The translations under genes and the position numbers were made by a program. Positions 35,219 through 47,135 of a stretch of 64,000 nucleotides of DNA are shown in pieces. Under the pieces are notes generated by a model, which saw only the letters and a list, made by a program, of their open reading frames with translations, did not search any database and was not told the DNA's origin. The stretch is from Areca catechu (taxonomy: Eukaryota > Streptophyta > Magnoliopsida > Arecales > Arecaceae). Numbering within the stretch: the stretch's first letter is position 1; every line of letters begins with the position of its first letter. The stretch is from the NCBI GenBank assembly GCA_021397845.1, contig CM038044.1, positions 60,735,851 to 60,799,850 on the forward strand. The letters run 5' to 3'.

Positions 35219-37638
35219 TGAAAGGGATATGCCCTACAAACCAATCTCTGTTGTATCTCCCAAACCATTGTAATTGATAATTTTCTAAATAAAGGCATTA
35301 TTTTCATCATACGCTGTGTTTATTATATGATGAACCCCATAGATTAGGGCTATGATTTTAGGGTTATGATGAGATCATACCAGTGAGACCTAAAATCTTA
35401 AAACCTTAATCTAAAGTATTCCTAGTCAAAGGAACCCTGAGTAGGGGATCAGGGTTTTCCGATAAGACTAGCACATCCCGGGTATACTGGAAAGGGTGAC
35501 TGCTCTCACAGTCACTTGTGTATGACACTAATACTGGGATGTGGGTGCTCATTGGAGAATGAGTTCACTGATATGATCCAACTTGAGAACATCTAATGGA
35601 GTCTTAGCTACATGTCAATAGAAGGTTCTCATAGTGGGAGTGGTACAAGTAATCTTTTGACCTGAGACTGCCATAAGTACCTTATGTACATGAACCCATC
35701 CTTTGGTTCAATCCTAATCATGACACTGAGACATGCACAGGATTGATACTGGGAATGGTGAATTGAATATGAAGGTAATGAGTAGGTCAACAAGGAATCG
35801 ATCACTCTTAGTAAGAGGAGATTGCATCTAGCTAGTCAACAATCGCATGATGATTCAGGGAATCTTTGATCAAAGTGAAGATATTAGAGATGGTTTCTAA
35901 TATCAAGATAATCGAATCATCATTATAAGATTGAGCTAGAAACAAATATAATATTGGATTTGACATATATCCATATCCATAGTTATATTTTGGGTGCAGC
36001 CTGATCGAAAGATCTAATTGTACGGTAACTCTCTACTGAAGGGTAATTTTGGTATTTCACCAGAATTTCCATATCTTCCGGGTAGACATGACACGTTGCT
36101 AGACGTCAATCTTGTCTTGTGGGTTGATCAAGTTCAAAGATCACATGTTAGGAAGAATCCTAATTGATCGATTCGGGTAAGCCCGGTTTGACCTAAATCG
36201 ATTAGAAAGAGTTCTAATCAAATTAGGTCAACTTGTATTCGAACCCACTGCTGGCTAGATGTGGAACCCAATGGGTCACACACTTAAGAGGATTGATCAA
36301 GAATTTAATTTGGAATTAAATCGTCTTTGCAAGATAACACTCTAGCAGGTGTTGCAAGCCCTAGCTTCTATTCGGATCGGATTCGAATTAGGGTTCCGGA
36401 TTGGTTCAAATTGGGTTCTAATTGGACCTAATTAGACCCTAATTAAGAAAAACGGGAATGTGGCTAACCCTATTGGCTAGCCATGTAGCTTGGCTAGCCT
36501 CCCCACCCGCCCCCTTTTATTTTTCATGCCAAACACCAAGAGTCCATGCGCATATGGACTCTTGGCGCGCCTTAAGGAAGAGTCCATGGCGCATGGACTC
36601 TTGGCGCGCCCCAAATAAATTCTCCGATGTTTTTATTTGGGCGGCCTCCTTCTTAAGTGATTAGCGCACCTTCTCTCCCCCCTTGGATGAGAATCCAACG
36701 GCTGATGGGATTTTGAGAAAGAAAGAAAGCGCTAACTCCTCCCGGGCGCGTGAAATAACATCTCTTCGGAGATGAAAAGTCGCGACTTCCTTCCTTTTAA
36801 AACACCGCGGTTTTTCCTTTAAGAAGAGCCGTGGGATTTAATCTGGAAGGCCATGAGATGGGAGGATGGGGCGTGAGAAATTGGAAAGGGCGTGAGAAAG
36901 AGATTACGGAGAGGTGTGTAGGCGCCTATCTGATTTCTATTTAAAGGGTCGGGAAAAATCAGAACATTATGTAATCTTTTTCTTTCTTCCTCTCCTGAAG
37001 ACTCTTTTATTTTTTCTTGCTCTTGCATTGTTTCCTCTACAGAGTAAACCTCTGTCGAAACTCTGCTACTGAACAAGATAAAAGTAAAAGTCTCCGACGG
37101 TAAAGGAAAGAAAGAAGTTCTGATTTCTTCCTTTCTTTCATACATTAAGACATCATTGTCTTAATTTCTCCTCCAACTTAAGACAAGCCTATGTCCTCTT
37201 AGGACAAGGTCTTTTTCTTCAAGACAAGGGTGTCTAAAGGGCCAAGGTCTTGGTGGAAGGAGGAGAAGGAGTCAAGGAAAGGAAAGCAAGCCTTTGTGTG
37301 GAGGAATTCAAGCCATAGTCCAAGCAATTGAGTTCTAGGAAGAAGAACTCAATAGAAGGAACCTTTGAAAAGAAGATAGAGTTGTCTTGATCACTGCTCT
37401 GTGTGGATCACCATCGGAGGGCGGACACTTGGACGCCTGGTGAATTCAATCAGCCCCTTCAACATCAACTTTGTTAGAATTAGCGATTGCAGGTTGGTAC
37501 TCTAATTCTAACAATCTATGTTTGAATGTTAGTATGTATGTTTTAATTAGTAAAAGGAGATCTTGGCTAAGGGATTTCGGTGCAAATTTCATCATTTTGA
37601 AATTACACTTCCGCTGCGGTGCACCTGAAACCCCAACA
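35219..37638 (+). repeat. Element D 5' LTR
   Basis: Starts TGAAAGGGATATGCCC and ends GAAACCCCAACA. It carries two copies of an inverted-repeat block with GGCGCGCC (36540-36610). A TATA-like TATTTAAAGG lies near 36941, with pyrimidine-rich DNA downstream. The minus-strand frame 36819-37145 recurs in the other LTR and is not a gene. Confidence 0.95.
36540..36610 (+). promoter_or_regulatory. Duplicated palindromic GC block in element D LTR
   Basis: Copy 1 (36540-36571) has GAGTCCAT...ATGGACTC followed by TTGGCGCGCC. Copy 2 (36580-36610) repeats it with a slightly different centre. Each copy could fold as a hairpin. The block recurs at 44064-44134. It sits about 340 bp before the TATA-like box, where enhancer repeats are often found in LTRs. 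Function is inferred. Confidence 0.45.
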
Positions 37639-37639
37639 G

Positions 37640-37652
37640 TGGTATCAGAGCC
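37640..37652 (+). other. Primer-binding site of element D, tRNA-Met(i) type
   Basis: Reads TGGTATCAGAGCC one base after the LTR edge at 37638, a perfect match to the usual plant site. Confidence 0.95.
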
Positions 37653-38817
37653 ATCCTTATTACAGTTAAAACATTTGATATGCATTTTTGTTGTAGTATC
37701 GAAATTAGGGTTTTAAACCCTTGAATGCTGATACACTTAGCATAATTTAAGGAATGCATATATGATAATTAATGTTTTGATGTATGCCACTAATTAGGGT
37801 TTTTCACTCAAACCCTAATTATTATAGAGATATGATTAGTTTTGAAGTCATCATACTGAAATAAGGTTGCCCTGGCATAATGGTGGATCCATTATGTGGT
37901 AAATGGTTGTCCTAGTATGATGACACACTTAGCACATATATGTTTATCAGAGTGATATCATTATGATATGTTTTTATGTAAGAATGTGCTGGCAATTTTA
38001 TAAAGCCCTCTTCTTAAAATCATATTAAGTCATAGCATATTTAACTAATAAGCATCACTAGTCATGATGAACAATTGATCATTCGGTGTCTAGAAAGGTG
38101 GTTCTGGGAAGGTAAAGAGAATCATGGTTTTTAATTGGTTCCGTTGACTGACCTGGCCAATTTTTATTGGTGTCTAGGAAAGCAACGGGGGGACTCCCAC
38201 ATCTCTTCCACTTGCCTGGCCGATTTGATTATATTTAAATCTTGACTTATATGCTTAGTGTTAAAAAATGCTATATGTTGGCCTTCCTTCATGCTGGATC
38301 ATTACTGTGTTATGAACCACATTAGGTTTGTTGTGTTATCTGCAAGACCTAATAGGGTGATTGACATAATATTGGTCTAGTGCAAAATATGCTTACAGTA
38401 TATTCAGTATAATGCCTTGTTGTGTTATCTACAAGGGCATTATATTTGAATATTGATTGTATAGAAATGAAAGGGTCTTGACTTAACAAGAACATTATGG
38501 TTTGTTGTGTTTTCTGCAAGACTTATAATGTTCTAGAGGCCAAGTTATTTTTGAGAATTATATGAGATATAATTGGAAGAGTTTCCTACCTTAGAACTTA
38601 TAAAAGATTTGTTGTGTTGTCTGCAAGATCTTTTGTAAATTATAAGGATCTCGATCTCACTAAGAAAACCGATCAGGGTTCTTCTCGATTATCATAGTGA
38701 GGGCTATGATTTTTGATAAAATAGTGGGAGACATAATTAAATTGAAGACCTAATTTAATTATGTAAGTCATTTCATGGTTGTTTGCTTATGTATTGTTCT
38801 TAATTATATGTAGATAA
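37653..38817 (+). other. Element D leader
   Basis: About 1.2 kb before gag-pol with no coding frame. It contains four diverged copies of a GTTGTGTTATCTGCAAGA-type block (around 38330, 38410, 38505 and 38610). Comparable blocks (TTGTGTAACACAAG) occur in the leader of element E near 48880-49160. These could be packaging or dimerisation elements, but that is inference. Confidence 0.55.
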
Positions 38818-41800
38818 ATGGCATCTTCATTATCACTGAGAAGCATCTTAGATACCAACAAATTGACTGGTCCAAACTATGTGGACTGGTTGAGAAACTT
38901 AAAGATTGTACTGAGTTCAGAAACACTTTCTTATATTCTTGATACCCCTAATCTTAATCCACTAGGGGATGATGCCACACAGGAAGATATGGCCACATAC
39001 AAAATGTGGCAGAATGACTCCCTCACTGTCAAGTGTATCATACTGGCCTCTATGACCAATGAGTTACAGAGGCAGCATGAAAGCATGGATACTCAATCCA
39101 TAATGCTCAATTTAAAGGAGCTTTATGGAGAACAAAGCAGAACTGCTAGATACGAAATATCTAAGCAGTTATTCCGTGCTAGGATGACAGAAGGTACATC
39201 CGTTCAGGATCATGTCCTGAAGGTAATTGACTTAATCACCAGATTAGGTCAATTAGGGTTTATTATGGATGGGGAGCTGAATCAGGATTTAATCCTGCAA
39301 TCACTCCCGGAGTCATTTTCTCAGTTTGTCTTGAATTATCACATGAACAAACTGAACACTTCCTTGCCTGAGCTGTTAAATATGTTAAAAACAGCAGAGA
39401 GCCATGTTAAGAAAGAAAAGGCTCCACTTCTTCTTGTTGATAAGACCAATAAGAAGAAATCAGGCAAAAAGGGTTTTAGCAGGAGACTAAACCCTAAGGG
39501 TGGCATCAATAAGAACAAGAAAGGAAAGAAGGTCTCAAAACAGTCAACCTGTTTCTTTTGCGGCAAAGTGGGACATTGGAAAAAGAATTGCAAGGCTTAC
39601 CTTGCAACTGTGAAGCCTGGTGCGGCAGACGCACCAAAAGGTATGTATGAGATACATACTATATTGACATTAAATTCGTCTATATCAAATACTTGGGTAT
39701 TGGATACCGCTTGTGGTTACCATATATGCAAATCTTTGCAGGACCTCCACAAGCTTAAAGTATTGAAGGAAGGCGACTTCAATCTCTACGGTGCTGGTGG
39801 TGATATCATCCAAGCAGAAGCTGTAGGGACCTATATTCTGAAGTTGCCTTCAGGGAAGATCTTGGAGCTAGAGAATTGTTACTATATGCCAAAGATTATT
39901 AGGAACATTATATCTATTCCTTTGTTATTAAAACAAGGATATGTAATGGATGTAACGAGCACTGGTTGCTCAATAATGTTATCTAATAAAATTATTTGTT
40001 CTGGCATATTTAGCAATGGGCTCTTAACTCTTTCTTCCAATGATAGTATTTTTCATGTCAATACTAAAAGGAAAAGAAAAGACTTTAATGATACTTTACT
40101 TTGGCATCATAGACTTGGTCATGTTAATGAGTCTAGGATTAGCAAGTTATACAAGGAAAAATTCCTTGATCCTTATGAGTATGAATCATTAGGAACTTGC
40201 GAATCATGTCTCATGGGTAAGATGACAAAAACTCCATTCACTGGACATGGGGAAAGGTCAACTGAGTTATTAGGACTTATACATACTGATGTATGTGGTC
40301 CAATGACAACTCAGGCCAGAGGAGGATACTCATATTTTATCACTTTTACAGATGATTTATCTAGGTTCGGATATGTGTATCTTATGAAACACAAATCTGA
40401 AGCCTTTGATAAATTTAAGGAGTATCAAAGTATGGTCGAAAAACAAACCGGGAAAAGTATTAAAGTTCTTCGTTCTGATCGAGGAGGAGAATACTTATCC
40501 ACGGAGTTTTTAGACTATCTTAAAGTTAATGGAATCCTTTCTGAATGGACCCCTCCTTATACACCACAGCTAAATGGTATAGCTGAAAGGAGGAATCGTA
40601 CCTTATTAGATATGGTACGATCCATGATGTGCTTCACAAATTTGCCCATTTCTTTCTGGGGTCATGCCCTAGAAACTGTTGTTTATATTCTGAACAAGGT
40701 ACCTTCTAAATCCGTTGTTAGTACTCCATATGAAATTTGGAGTGGAAAGAAACCATATCTTAAATATTATAAGGTATGGGGATGTCCAGCTTATGTTAAA
40801 AGAAATTTTGGACATAAGTTGGAACCTAGAGCGGATAAATATCTATTTGTAGGATATCCTAAAGAAGGTAGAGGATATCTATTCTACCATCCTACTGAAC
40901 AAAAGATTTTTGTTAGCAGGCATGCCACTTTTCTAGAAAAAGAGTTCATTTTGGAAAAGGGCAATGGTAGAACAATTGAACTTGGAGAAGTGCAAGAAAT
41001 ACAGATAGACAATTCTCAACCATTAGAACATATAGTTAGGACAGAACCAGAACACAAAACTCCTCCTCGTAGGTCTGACAGAGTGCCACGGGCACCTGAG
41101 AGGTATGGGTTTATTATTGAAAACAATGAAGCTCAAGTCATTCAAAATGATGAACCTCTGACCTATACGGAAGCTATCTTGAGTACTGACTCAGATAAAT
41201 GGCAAGAAGCCATGGAATCCGAAGTAGACTCTATGTATGTAAACCAAGTATGGTCTTTGGTTGATGCACCAGAGGGTGTTAATCCTATTGGGTGTAAATG
41301 GGTCTATAAGAAAAAGATTGGGGCTGATGGCCAAGTTGAAACCTATAAAGCCAGATTAGTGGCTAAAGGTTTTAGACAAAAACAGGGAATTGATTATGAT
41401 GAAACATTTTCACCTGTTGCCATGCTAAAATCAATTCGGATTTTACTTGCTATAGCAGCATACCACGATTATGAGATATGGCAGATGGATGTGAAAACTG
41501 TATTCCTCAATGGTTTCCTTGAGGAAGAAGTCTACATGTCACAGCCAGAAGGTTTTATTTCAAAGAATAAACCTAATCAAGTATGCAAGCTGAAGAAATC
41601 CATTTATGGATTAAAGCAAGCTTCCAGGAGTTGGAACATCCGCTTTGATGAAACTATTAAAAGATTTGGTTTTATCAAAAATGTGGATGAACCCTGTGTT
41701 TATAAGAAGACTAGTGGGAGTGCCATAGTCTTCTTGGTTCTGTATGTAGATGACATACTCCTCATTGGGAATGATATCCCAATGTTGCAATCAGTCAAGG

Positions 41801-42492
41801 TTTGGCTATCAAACCAGTTTTCCATGAAAGATTTGGGAGAAGCATCCTATATACTAGGTATTAAGATCTATAGAGATAGATCTAAGAGGATGCTAGGTTT
41901 ATCCCAATCTAGGTACATTGACTTAGTGCTGAAAAGATTCAGCATGGAAGGAAGTAAAAGAGGTTATCTTCCTATGAGTCAAGGCATACATCTTTCTAAA
42001 AGGATGTCTCCTAAGACACCTGAAGAAAGAGATAGAATGAATTCTATACCCTATGCTTCGGCAATAGGATCCATAATGTATGCCATGTTATGTACCAGGC
42101 CTGATGTGGCATATGCTTTAGGCATTGTCAGTAGGTTTCAGGCTGATCCAGGAGAGGATCATTGGAAAGCAGTTAAAAATATTCTTAAGTACCTAAGAAG
42201 GACTAAGGATATTTTTCTGGTTTATGGTGGTTCTGATCTTAAACTAGAAGCTTATTCTGATTCTAGTTTTCAATCAGACCCTGATGATAGCAAATCCATT
42301 TCGGGATATGTTTTTACCCTAAATGGTGGAGCAGTGAGTTGGAAGAGTACCAAGCAGCAGACTGTAGTTGACTCAACCACAGAGGCAGAATACATAGCTG
42401 TTAGTGAAGCCGCCAAGGAAGCAGTCTGGATGAAGAAGTTCATCACAGAGTTGGGTGTTGTTCCTCAAATTGAAAACCCAGTGCCACTTTAG
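38818..42492 (+). CDS. Element D gag-pol polyprotein, ended early by a stop
   Basis: One 1224-codon frame from ATG 38818. Domains: gag (1-230); CCHC knuckle CFFCGKVGHWKKNC (245-258); protease around WVLDTACGYHI (Asp296); integrase zinc region WHHRLGH and CESCLMG; core Asp491, Asp554 and Glu590 (spacing DD35E); reverse transcriptase from about 795 with DVKTVFLNGF and active site LYVDDI (976-980); RNase H with Asp1148 and STTEAEYIA. The frame ends at TAG 42490-42492 just before CDNTGAVAQ. The same frame then runs on to 42729. The missing 78 codons include the last RNase H acidic residue, so this copy is probably unable to complete reverse transcription alone. All other catalytic motifs look intact. 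Confidence 0.95.
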   Translation: MASSLSLRSILDTNKLTGPNYVDWLRNLKIVLSSETLSYILDTPNLNPLGDDATQEDMATYKMWQNDSLTVKCIILASMTNELQRQHESMDTQSIMLNLKELYGEQSRTARYEISKQLFRARMTEGTSVQDHVLKVIDLITRLGQLGFIMDGELNQDLILQSLPESFSQFVLNYHMNKLNTSLPELLNMLKTAESHVKKEKAPLLLVDKTNKKKSGKKGFSRRLNPKGGINKNKKGKKVSKQSTCFFCGKVGHWKKNCKAYLATVKPGAADAPKGMYEIHTILTLNSSISNTWVLDTACGYHICKSLQDLHKLKVLKEGDFNLYGAGGDIIQAEAVGTYILKLPSGKILELENCYYMPKIIRNIISIPLLLKQGYVMDVTSTGCSIMLSNKIICSGIFSNGLLTLSSNDSIFHVNTKRKRKDFNDTLLWHHRLGHVNESRISKLYKEKFLDPYEYESLGTCESCLMGKMTKTPFTGHGERSTELLGLIHTDVCGPMTTQARGGYSYFITFTDDLSRFGYVYLMKHKSEAFDKFKEYQSMVEKQTGKSIKVLRSDRGGEYLSTEFLDYLKVNGILSEWTPPYTPQLNGIAERRNRTLLDMVRSMMCFTNLPISFWGHALETVVYILNKVPSKSVVSTPYEIWSGKKPYLKYYKVWGCPAYVKRNFGHKLEPRADKYLFVGYPKEGRGYLFYHPTEQKIFVSRHATFLEKEFILEKGNGRTIELGEVQEIQIDNSQPLEHIVRTEPEHKTPPRRSDRVPRAPERYGFIIENNEAQVIQNDEPLTYTEAILSTDSDKWQEAMESEVDSMYVNQVWSLVDAPEGVNPIGCKWVYKKKIGADGQVETYKARLVAKGFRQKQGIDYDETFSPVAMLKSIRILLAIAAYHDYEIWQMDVKTVFLNGFLEEEVYMSQPEGFISKNKPNQVCKLKKSIYGLKQASRSWNIRFDETIKRFGFIKNVDEPCVYKKTSGSAIVFLVLYVDDILLIGNDIPMLQSVKVWLSNQFSMKDLGEASYILGIKIYRDRSKRMLGLSQSRYIDLVLKRFSMEGSKRGYLPMSQGIHLSKRMSPKTPEERDRMNSIPYASAIGSIMYAMLCTRPDVAYALGIVSRFQADPGEDHWKAVKNILKYLRRTKDIFLVYGGSDLKLEAYSDSSFQSDPDDSKSISGYVFTLNGGAVSWKSTKQQTVVDSTTEAEYIAVSEAAKEAVWMKKFITELGVVPQIENPVPL

Positions 42493-42729
42493 TGTGACAA
42501 CACTGGGGCCGTTGCTCAAGCTAAGGAACCAAGAGCTCATCATAAGTCCAAGCACATTCTGAGACGCTTCCATCTTGTCCGAGAAATAGTAGAGAGACAA
42601 GATGTCTACATAGATAGAGTTGATACAAAGAACAATGTAGCAGACCCGTTCACTAAGGCTCTACCACAGCGAGATTTTGATCGCCACCTAGAATGTATGG
42701 GATTAAGATTCAAAGGCGATTGGCTTTAG
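42493..42729 (+). pseudogene. Element D RNase H end, beyond the stop
   Basis: In frame with the polyprotein: CDNTGAVAQAKEP, HHKSKHILRRFHLVREIV, NNVADPFTKALPQRDFDRHL, ending GDWL and TAG at 42727. This is the ordinary C-terminus of copia RNase H. A single-base change at the upstream TAG is the simplest explanation. The polypurine tract AGTGGGAGAT (42734-42743) follows immediately. Confidence 0.9.
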
Positions 42730-42743
42730 TGCAAGTGGGAGAT

Positions 42744-45162
42744 TGAAAGGGATATGCCCTACAAACCAATCTCTGTTGTATCTCCCAAACCATTGTAATT
42801 GATAATTTTCTAAATAAAGGCATTATTTTCATCATACGCTGTGTTTATTATATGATGAACCCCATAGATTAGGGCTATGATTTTAGGGTTATGATGAGAT
42901 CATACCAGTGAGACCTAAAATCTTAAAACCTTAATCTAAAGTATTCCTAGTCAAAGGAACCCTGAGTAGGGGATCAGGGTTTTCCGATAAGACTAGCACA
43001 TCCCGGGTATACTGGAAAGGGTGACTGCTCTCACAGTCACTTGTGTATGACACTAATACTGGGATGTGGGTGCTCATTGGAGAATGAGTTCACTGATATG
43101 ATCCAACTTGAGAACATCTAATGGAGTCTTAGCTACATGTCAATAGAAGGTTCTCATAGTGGGAGTGGTACAAGTAATCTTTTGACCTGAGACTGCCATA
43201 AGTACCTTATGTACATGAACCCATCCTTTGGTTCAATCCTAATCATGACACTGAGACATGCACAGGATTGATACTGGGAATGGTGAATTGAATATGAAGG
43301 TAATGAGTAGGTCAACAAGGAATCGATCACTCTTAGTAAGAGGAGATTGCATCCAGCTAGTCAACAATCGCATGATGATTCAGGGAATCTTTGATCAAAG
43401 TGAAGATATTAGAGATGGTTTCTAATATCAAGATAATCGAATCATCATTATAAGATTGAGCTAGAAACAAATATAATATTGGATTTGACATATATCCATA
43501 TCCATAGTTATATTTTGGGTGCAGCCTGATCGAAAGATCTAATTGTACGGTAACTCTCTACTGAAGGGTAATTTTGGTATTTCACCAGAATTTCCATATC
43601 TTCCGGGTAGACATGACACGTTTCTAGACGTCAATCTTGTCTTGTTGGTTGATCAAGTTCAAAGATCACATGTTAGGAAGAATCCTAATTGATCGATTCG
43701 GGTAAGCCCGGTTTGACCTAAATCGATTAGAAAGAGTTCTAATCAAATTAGGTCAACTTGTATTCGAACCCACTGCTGGCTAGATGTGGAACCCAATGGG
43801 TCACACACTTAAGAGGATTGATCAAGAATTTAATTGGAATTAAATCGTCTTTGCAAGATAACACTCTAGCAGGTGTTGCAAGCCCTAGCTTCTATTCGGA
43901 TCGGATTCGAATTAGGGTTCCGGATTGGTTCAAATTGGGTTCTAATTGGACCTAATTAGACCCTAATTAAGAAAAACGGGAATGTGGCTAACCATATTGG
44001 CTAGCCATGTAGCTTGGCTAGCCTCCCCACCCGCCCCCTTTTATTTTTCACGCCAAACACCAAGAGTCCATGCGCATATGGACTCTTGGCGCGCCTTAAG
44101 GAAGAGTCCATGGCGCATGGACTCTTGGCGCGCCCCAAATAAATTCTCCGATGTTTTTATTTGGGCGGCCTCCTTCTTAAGTGATTAGCGCACCTTCTCT
44201 CCCCCCTTGGATGAGAATCCAACGGCTGATGGGATTTTGAGAAAGAAAGAAAGCGCTAACTCCTCCTGGGCGCGCGAAATAACATCTCTTCGGAGATGAA
44301 AAGTCGCGACTTCCTTCCTTTTAAAACACCGCGATTTTTCCTTTAAGAAGAGCCGTGGGATTTAATCTGGAAGGCCATGAGATGGGAGGATGGGGCGTGA
44401 GAAATTGGAAAGGGCGTGAGAAAGAGATTACGGAGAGGTGTGTAGGCGCCTATCTGATTTCTATTTAAAGGGTCGGGAAAAATCAGAACATTATGTAATC
44501 TTTTTCCTTCTTCCTCTCCTGAAGACTCTTTTATTTTTTCTTGCTCTTGCATTGTTTCCTCTACAGAGTAAACCTCTGTCGAAACTCTGCTACTGAACAA
44601 GATAAAAGTAAAAGTCTCCGACGGTAAAGGAAAGAAAGAAGTTCTGATTTCTTCCTTTCTTTCATACATTAAGACATCATTGTCTTAATTTCTCCTCCAA
44701 CTTAAGACAAGCCTATGTCCTCTTAGGACAAGGTCTTTTTCTTCAAGACAAGGGTGTCTAAAGGGCCAAGGTCTTGGTGGAAGGAGGAGAAGGAGTCAAG
44801 GAAAGGAAAGCAAGCCTTTGTGTGGAGGAATTCAAGCCATAGTCCAAGCAATTGAGTTCTAGGAAGAAGAACTCAATAGAAGGAACCTTTGAAAAGAAGA
44901 TAGAGTTGTCTTGATCACTGCTCTGTGTGGATCACCATCGGAGGGCGGACACTTGGATGCCTGGTGAATTCAATCAGCCCCTTCAACATCAACTTTGTTG
45001 GAATTAGCGATTGCAGGTTGGTACTCTAATTCTAACAATCTATGTTTGAATGTTAGTATGTATGTTTTAATTAGTAAAAGGAGATCTTGGCTAAGGGATT
45101 TCGGTGCAAATTTCATCATTTTGAAATTACACTTCCGCTGCGGTGCACCTGAAACCCCAACA
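42744..45162 (+). repeat. Element D 3' LTR
   Basis: Near-identical partner of 35219-37638, followed by the duplication ATTTG. Differences seen by eye include CGTTTCTAGACG for CGTTGCTAGACG, one T fewer in a TTTAATTGG run, and a few C/T and G/A changes. Confidence 0.95.
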
Positions 45163-45167
45163 ATTTG

Positions 45168-46001
45168 GGTCTCTTACGACTTCCAACTTTCCCAACCAAT
45201 ACTGCAAAAAAAATGTAACTGCACTGAATTCAATTCCTTACATAAATCCTATCTTGTAAAGGTGACTCAGCTATTTCTCATGTAGTGAAAAGTACAAGTA
45301 GTGAATGAAAAGTACAAGTGGTGACCTCCACAAACTTTGGAAATGGTTAGATGTAACTAGCATGATTTTTTGTCGTGTGATGGTGGACAATATAGAATTC
45401 CAAACTTTAAAAACAAAGGTAGAAATAAGAGGAAACCAAGGTGCTAAATCCAACATCTATTATGCTTGTATTATGAGCTGGCTCTAAGGAAGTCGGGAAT
45501 TTCTTCTTCCATAATTAAGCAACTAGCATGAGTTCTTGATTAATTGATTAGGTTGGTGCCATTGATCTCGTTCTCAAAATATAAAAAACTTGGGCCAATA
45601 TATAAAATACATGTAGCGATCTCGGGAATCTAATGCCTAGTGGCCGCATCAACCTAATGGTCCTAATATACAGAATTATGTTATCTCCACCTTTCCTTCA
45701 TGATCATTAAAGGATTAGTAATATTGGTAGGAGCATCTGATTGTGATCCATCCATGGATAGTAGATCTGAACACTACTGGATATCTGGCTATAAATGAGC
45801 CATGCTTTTCATTATTTGATGAGCATCTAGGATTTTGATTTCTTTTTCTTTCTTCTTTCTTCTTTTTCTTTTCTTTTTTCTTTTCTTTTTTTTTTGAATG
45901 CTTCTCATTATTTGATGGTTTCCTTTATGCCTCTGATGAGCTATGAAATGTAAACTCTAGATTTACAAACTAGGAATGACTATTGAATTTGGTTTGTCGT
46001 A
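45168..46001. other. Unassigned spacer with a pyrimidine tract
   Basis: No supported gene. A long C/T tract of TTTCTTTTT-type units lies at about 45838-45895. The short frames at 45271-45487 on both strands have no recognisable domain. Confidence 0.35.
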
Positions 46002-47135
46002 TGTTGCCCAGTGTAGCAACCCAAGAGGGGGGCTGAATTAGGTTTCTTAAAATTTTAAACTTAAGCAAGTATATGCTGAACTAAAGTACTTGTGTAACAA
46101 CATGATTGTGCTCAATAATGATATGCAACAGAATAAAAAGTAAAATAAATATGAGCAAGTAACAAGAAAGAGGAAGCAATCACAAACACAAGGATGTATA
46201 GTGGTTTGGTGCACTTCAAGTACCTACATCCACTCCCAAGCTTCTCCTTGGGTATTTCCACTATAATCACCAAGATTATTGCCAACTTATTTTTTGGGCT
46301 CACAAGCCCTTTGTTGGTTTTGTCACTTAGGCTCACCAACATCTTTTTCCTCAAGCCAAACCTAGGCTTAAATTTTAATTCATGGATTGGAAGTGCCTAA
46401 CCCTAGTTTCAATAGCCTTCAAACTAGTTACAACAATTAAAGTCAAGTATATAGTAATAAGCATAAGAAAAACTCTCAAAAGAGCTGAAATAAATGTTGA
46501 TGAAGTTTTTCTTGAATGCTTGAGTTGTCTCCTTCTTGAATTCTCTTCAACGCACACTTTTGGATAATGATTTGAAGTCTCAACAGCATAAATGAAGGCT
46601 TTTTCAAGTAGAATCTCCTTTAAGGCTCACTCAAGTCTTTTCAAAAGCTTTTCTCAAAAGATGATCTTTGTTTCTTGTGTCTCACTTTTTTTCTTGAATA
46701 TTCAATGAGTTTGGTGAGTGATAAATTAATCCATAAACCTCCAAAAAATTGTTGGAGATTGTTAAAGTGAAGAAACTAGTCATTTGGAGCTGTTTGGAAC
46801 AAAACTGAGCTTCTAAAAATATAGCCATTACTATTGTCAGAACCTGTGAGTCGACACTTGGGTTGACACTTGAGTCTTCATGAGTCAACACTTGGATCGA
46901 CACTAGGTATAATTCCAGACTTTCAAGGTTCTGCTTCACTTCTGGTCTCAGGCTATGAGTCGATCTGTGAGTCGACACTTGAGTCAGCACTAAGCAAAAA
47001 TCTATGGAATGATACTGTTCTGTTCATTTCTTGTCTCAGCCCATGAGTCGATCTATGAGTCGACACTTGAATCTTATGAGTCGACACTTGAATCTTATGA
47101 GTCAACACTTGAGTCTTATGAGCCAAGTTGGCACA
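46002..47135 (-). repeat. Second Sirevirus (F): partial LTR
   Basis: It starts TGTTGCCCAGTGTAGCAACC CAAGAGGGGGG, matching the edge of element C's LTR in the same orientation. It shares the GGTTTGGTGC and CTACATCCACTC blocks and a cluster of GAGTCGACACTTGAGTC motifs (46846-47110). It stops abruptly at about 47135, where LTR sequence of element E begins mid-way. Orientation is by analogy with C. Confidence 0.75.

Larger units (their letters stand above)
35219..45162 (+). mobile_element. Ty1/copia element D, structurally complete and young
   Basis: LTRs 35219-37638 (2420 bp) and 42744-45162 (2419 bp) flank a 5.1 kb internal region, with ATTTG at 35214-35218 and 45163-45167. By eye the LTRs differ at about a dozen positions (roughly 0.5%), including one single-base indel, which implies recent insertion. 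Primer site, gag-pol and polypurine tract are all in place. The only coding lesion noticed is one stop near the end of RNase H. Confidence 0.96.

Noticed and set aside
36819..37145. 108-codon minus-strand frame, also at 44343-44669
   Set aside because: It lies inside the D LTRs and is duplicated only because the LTRs are; no domain is visible.
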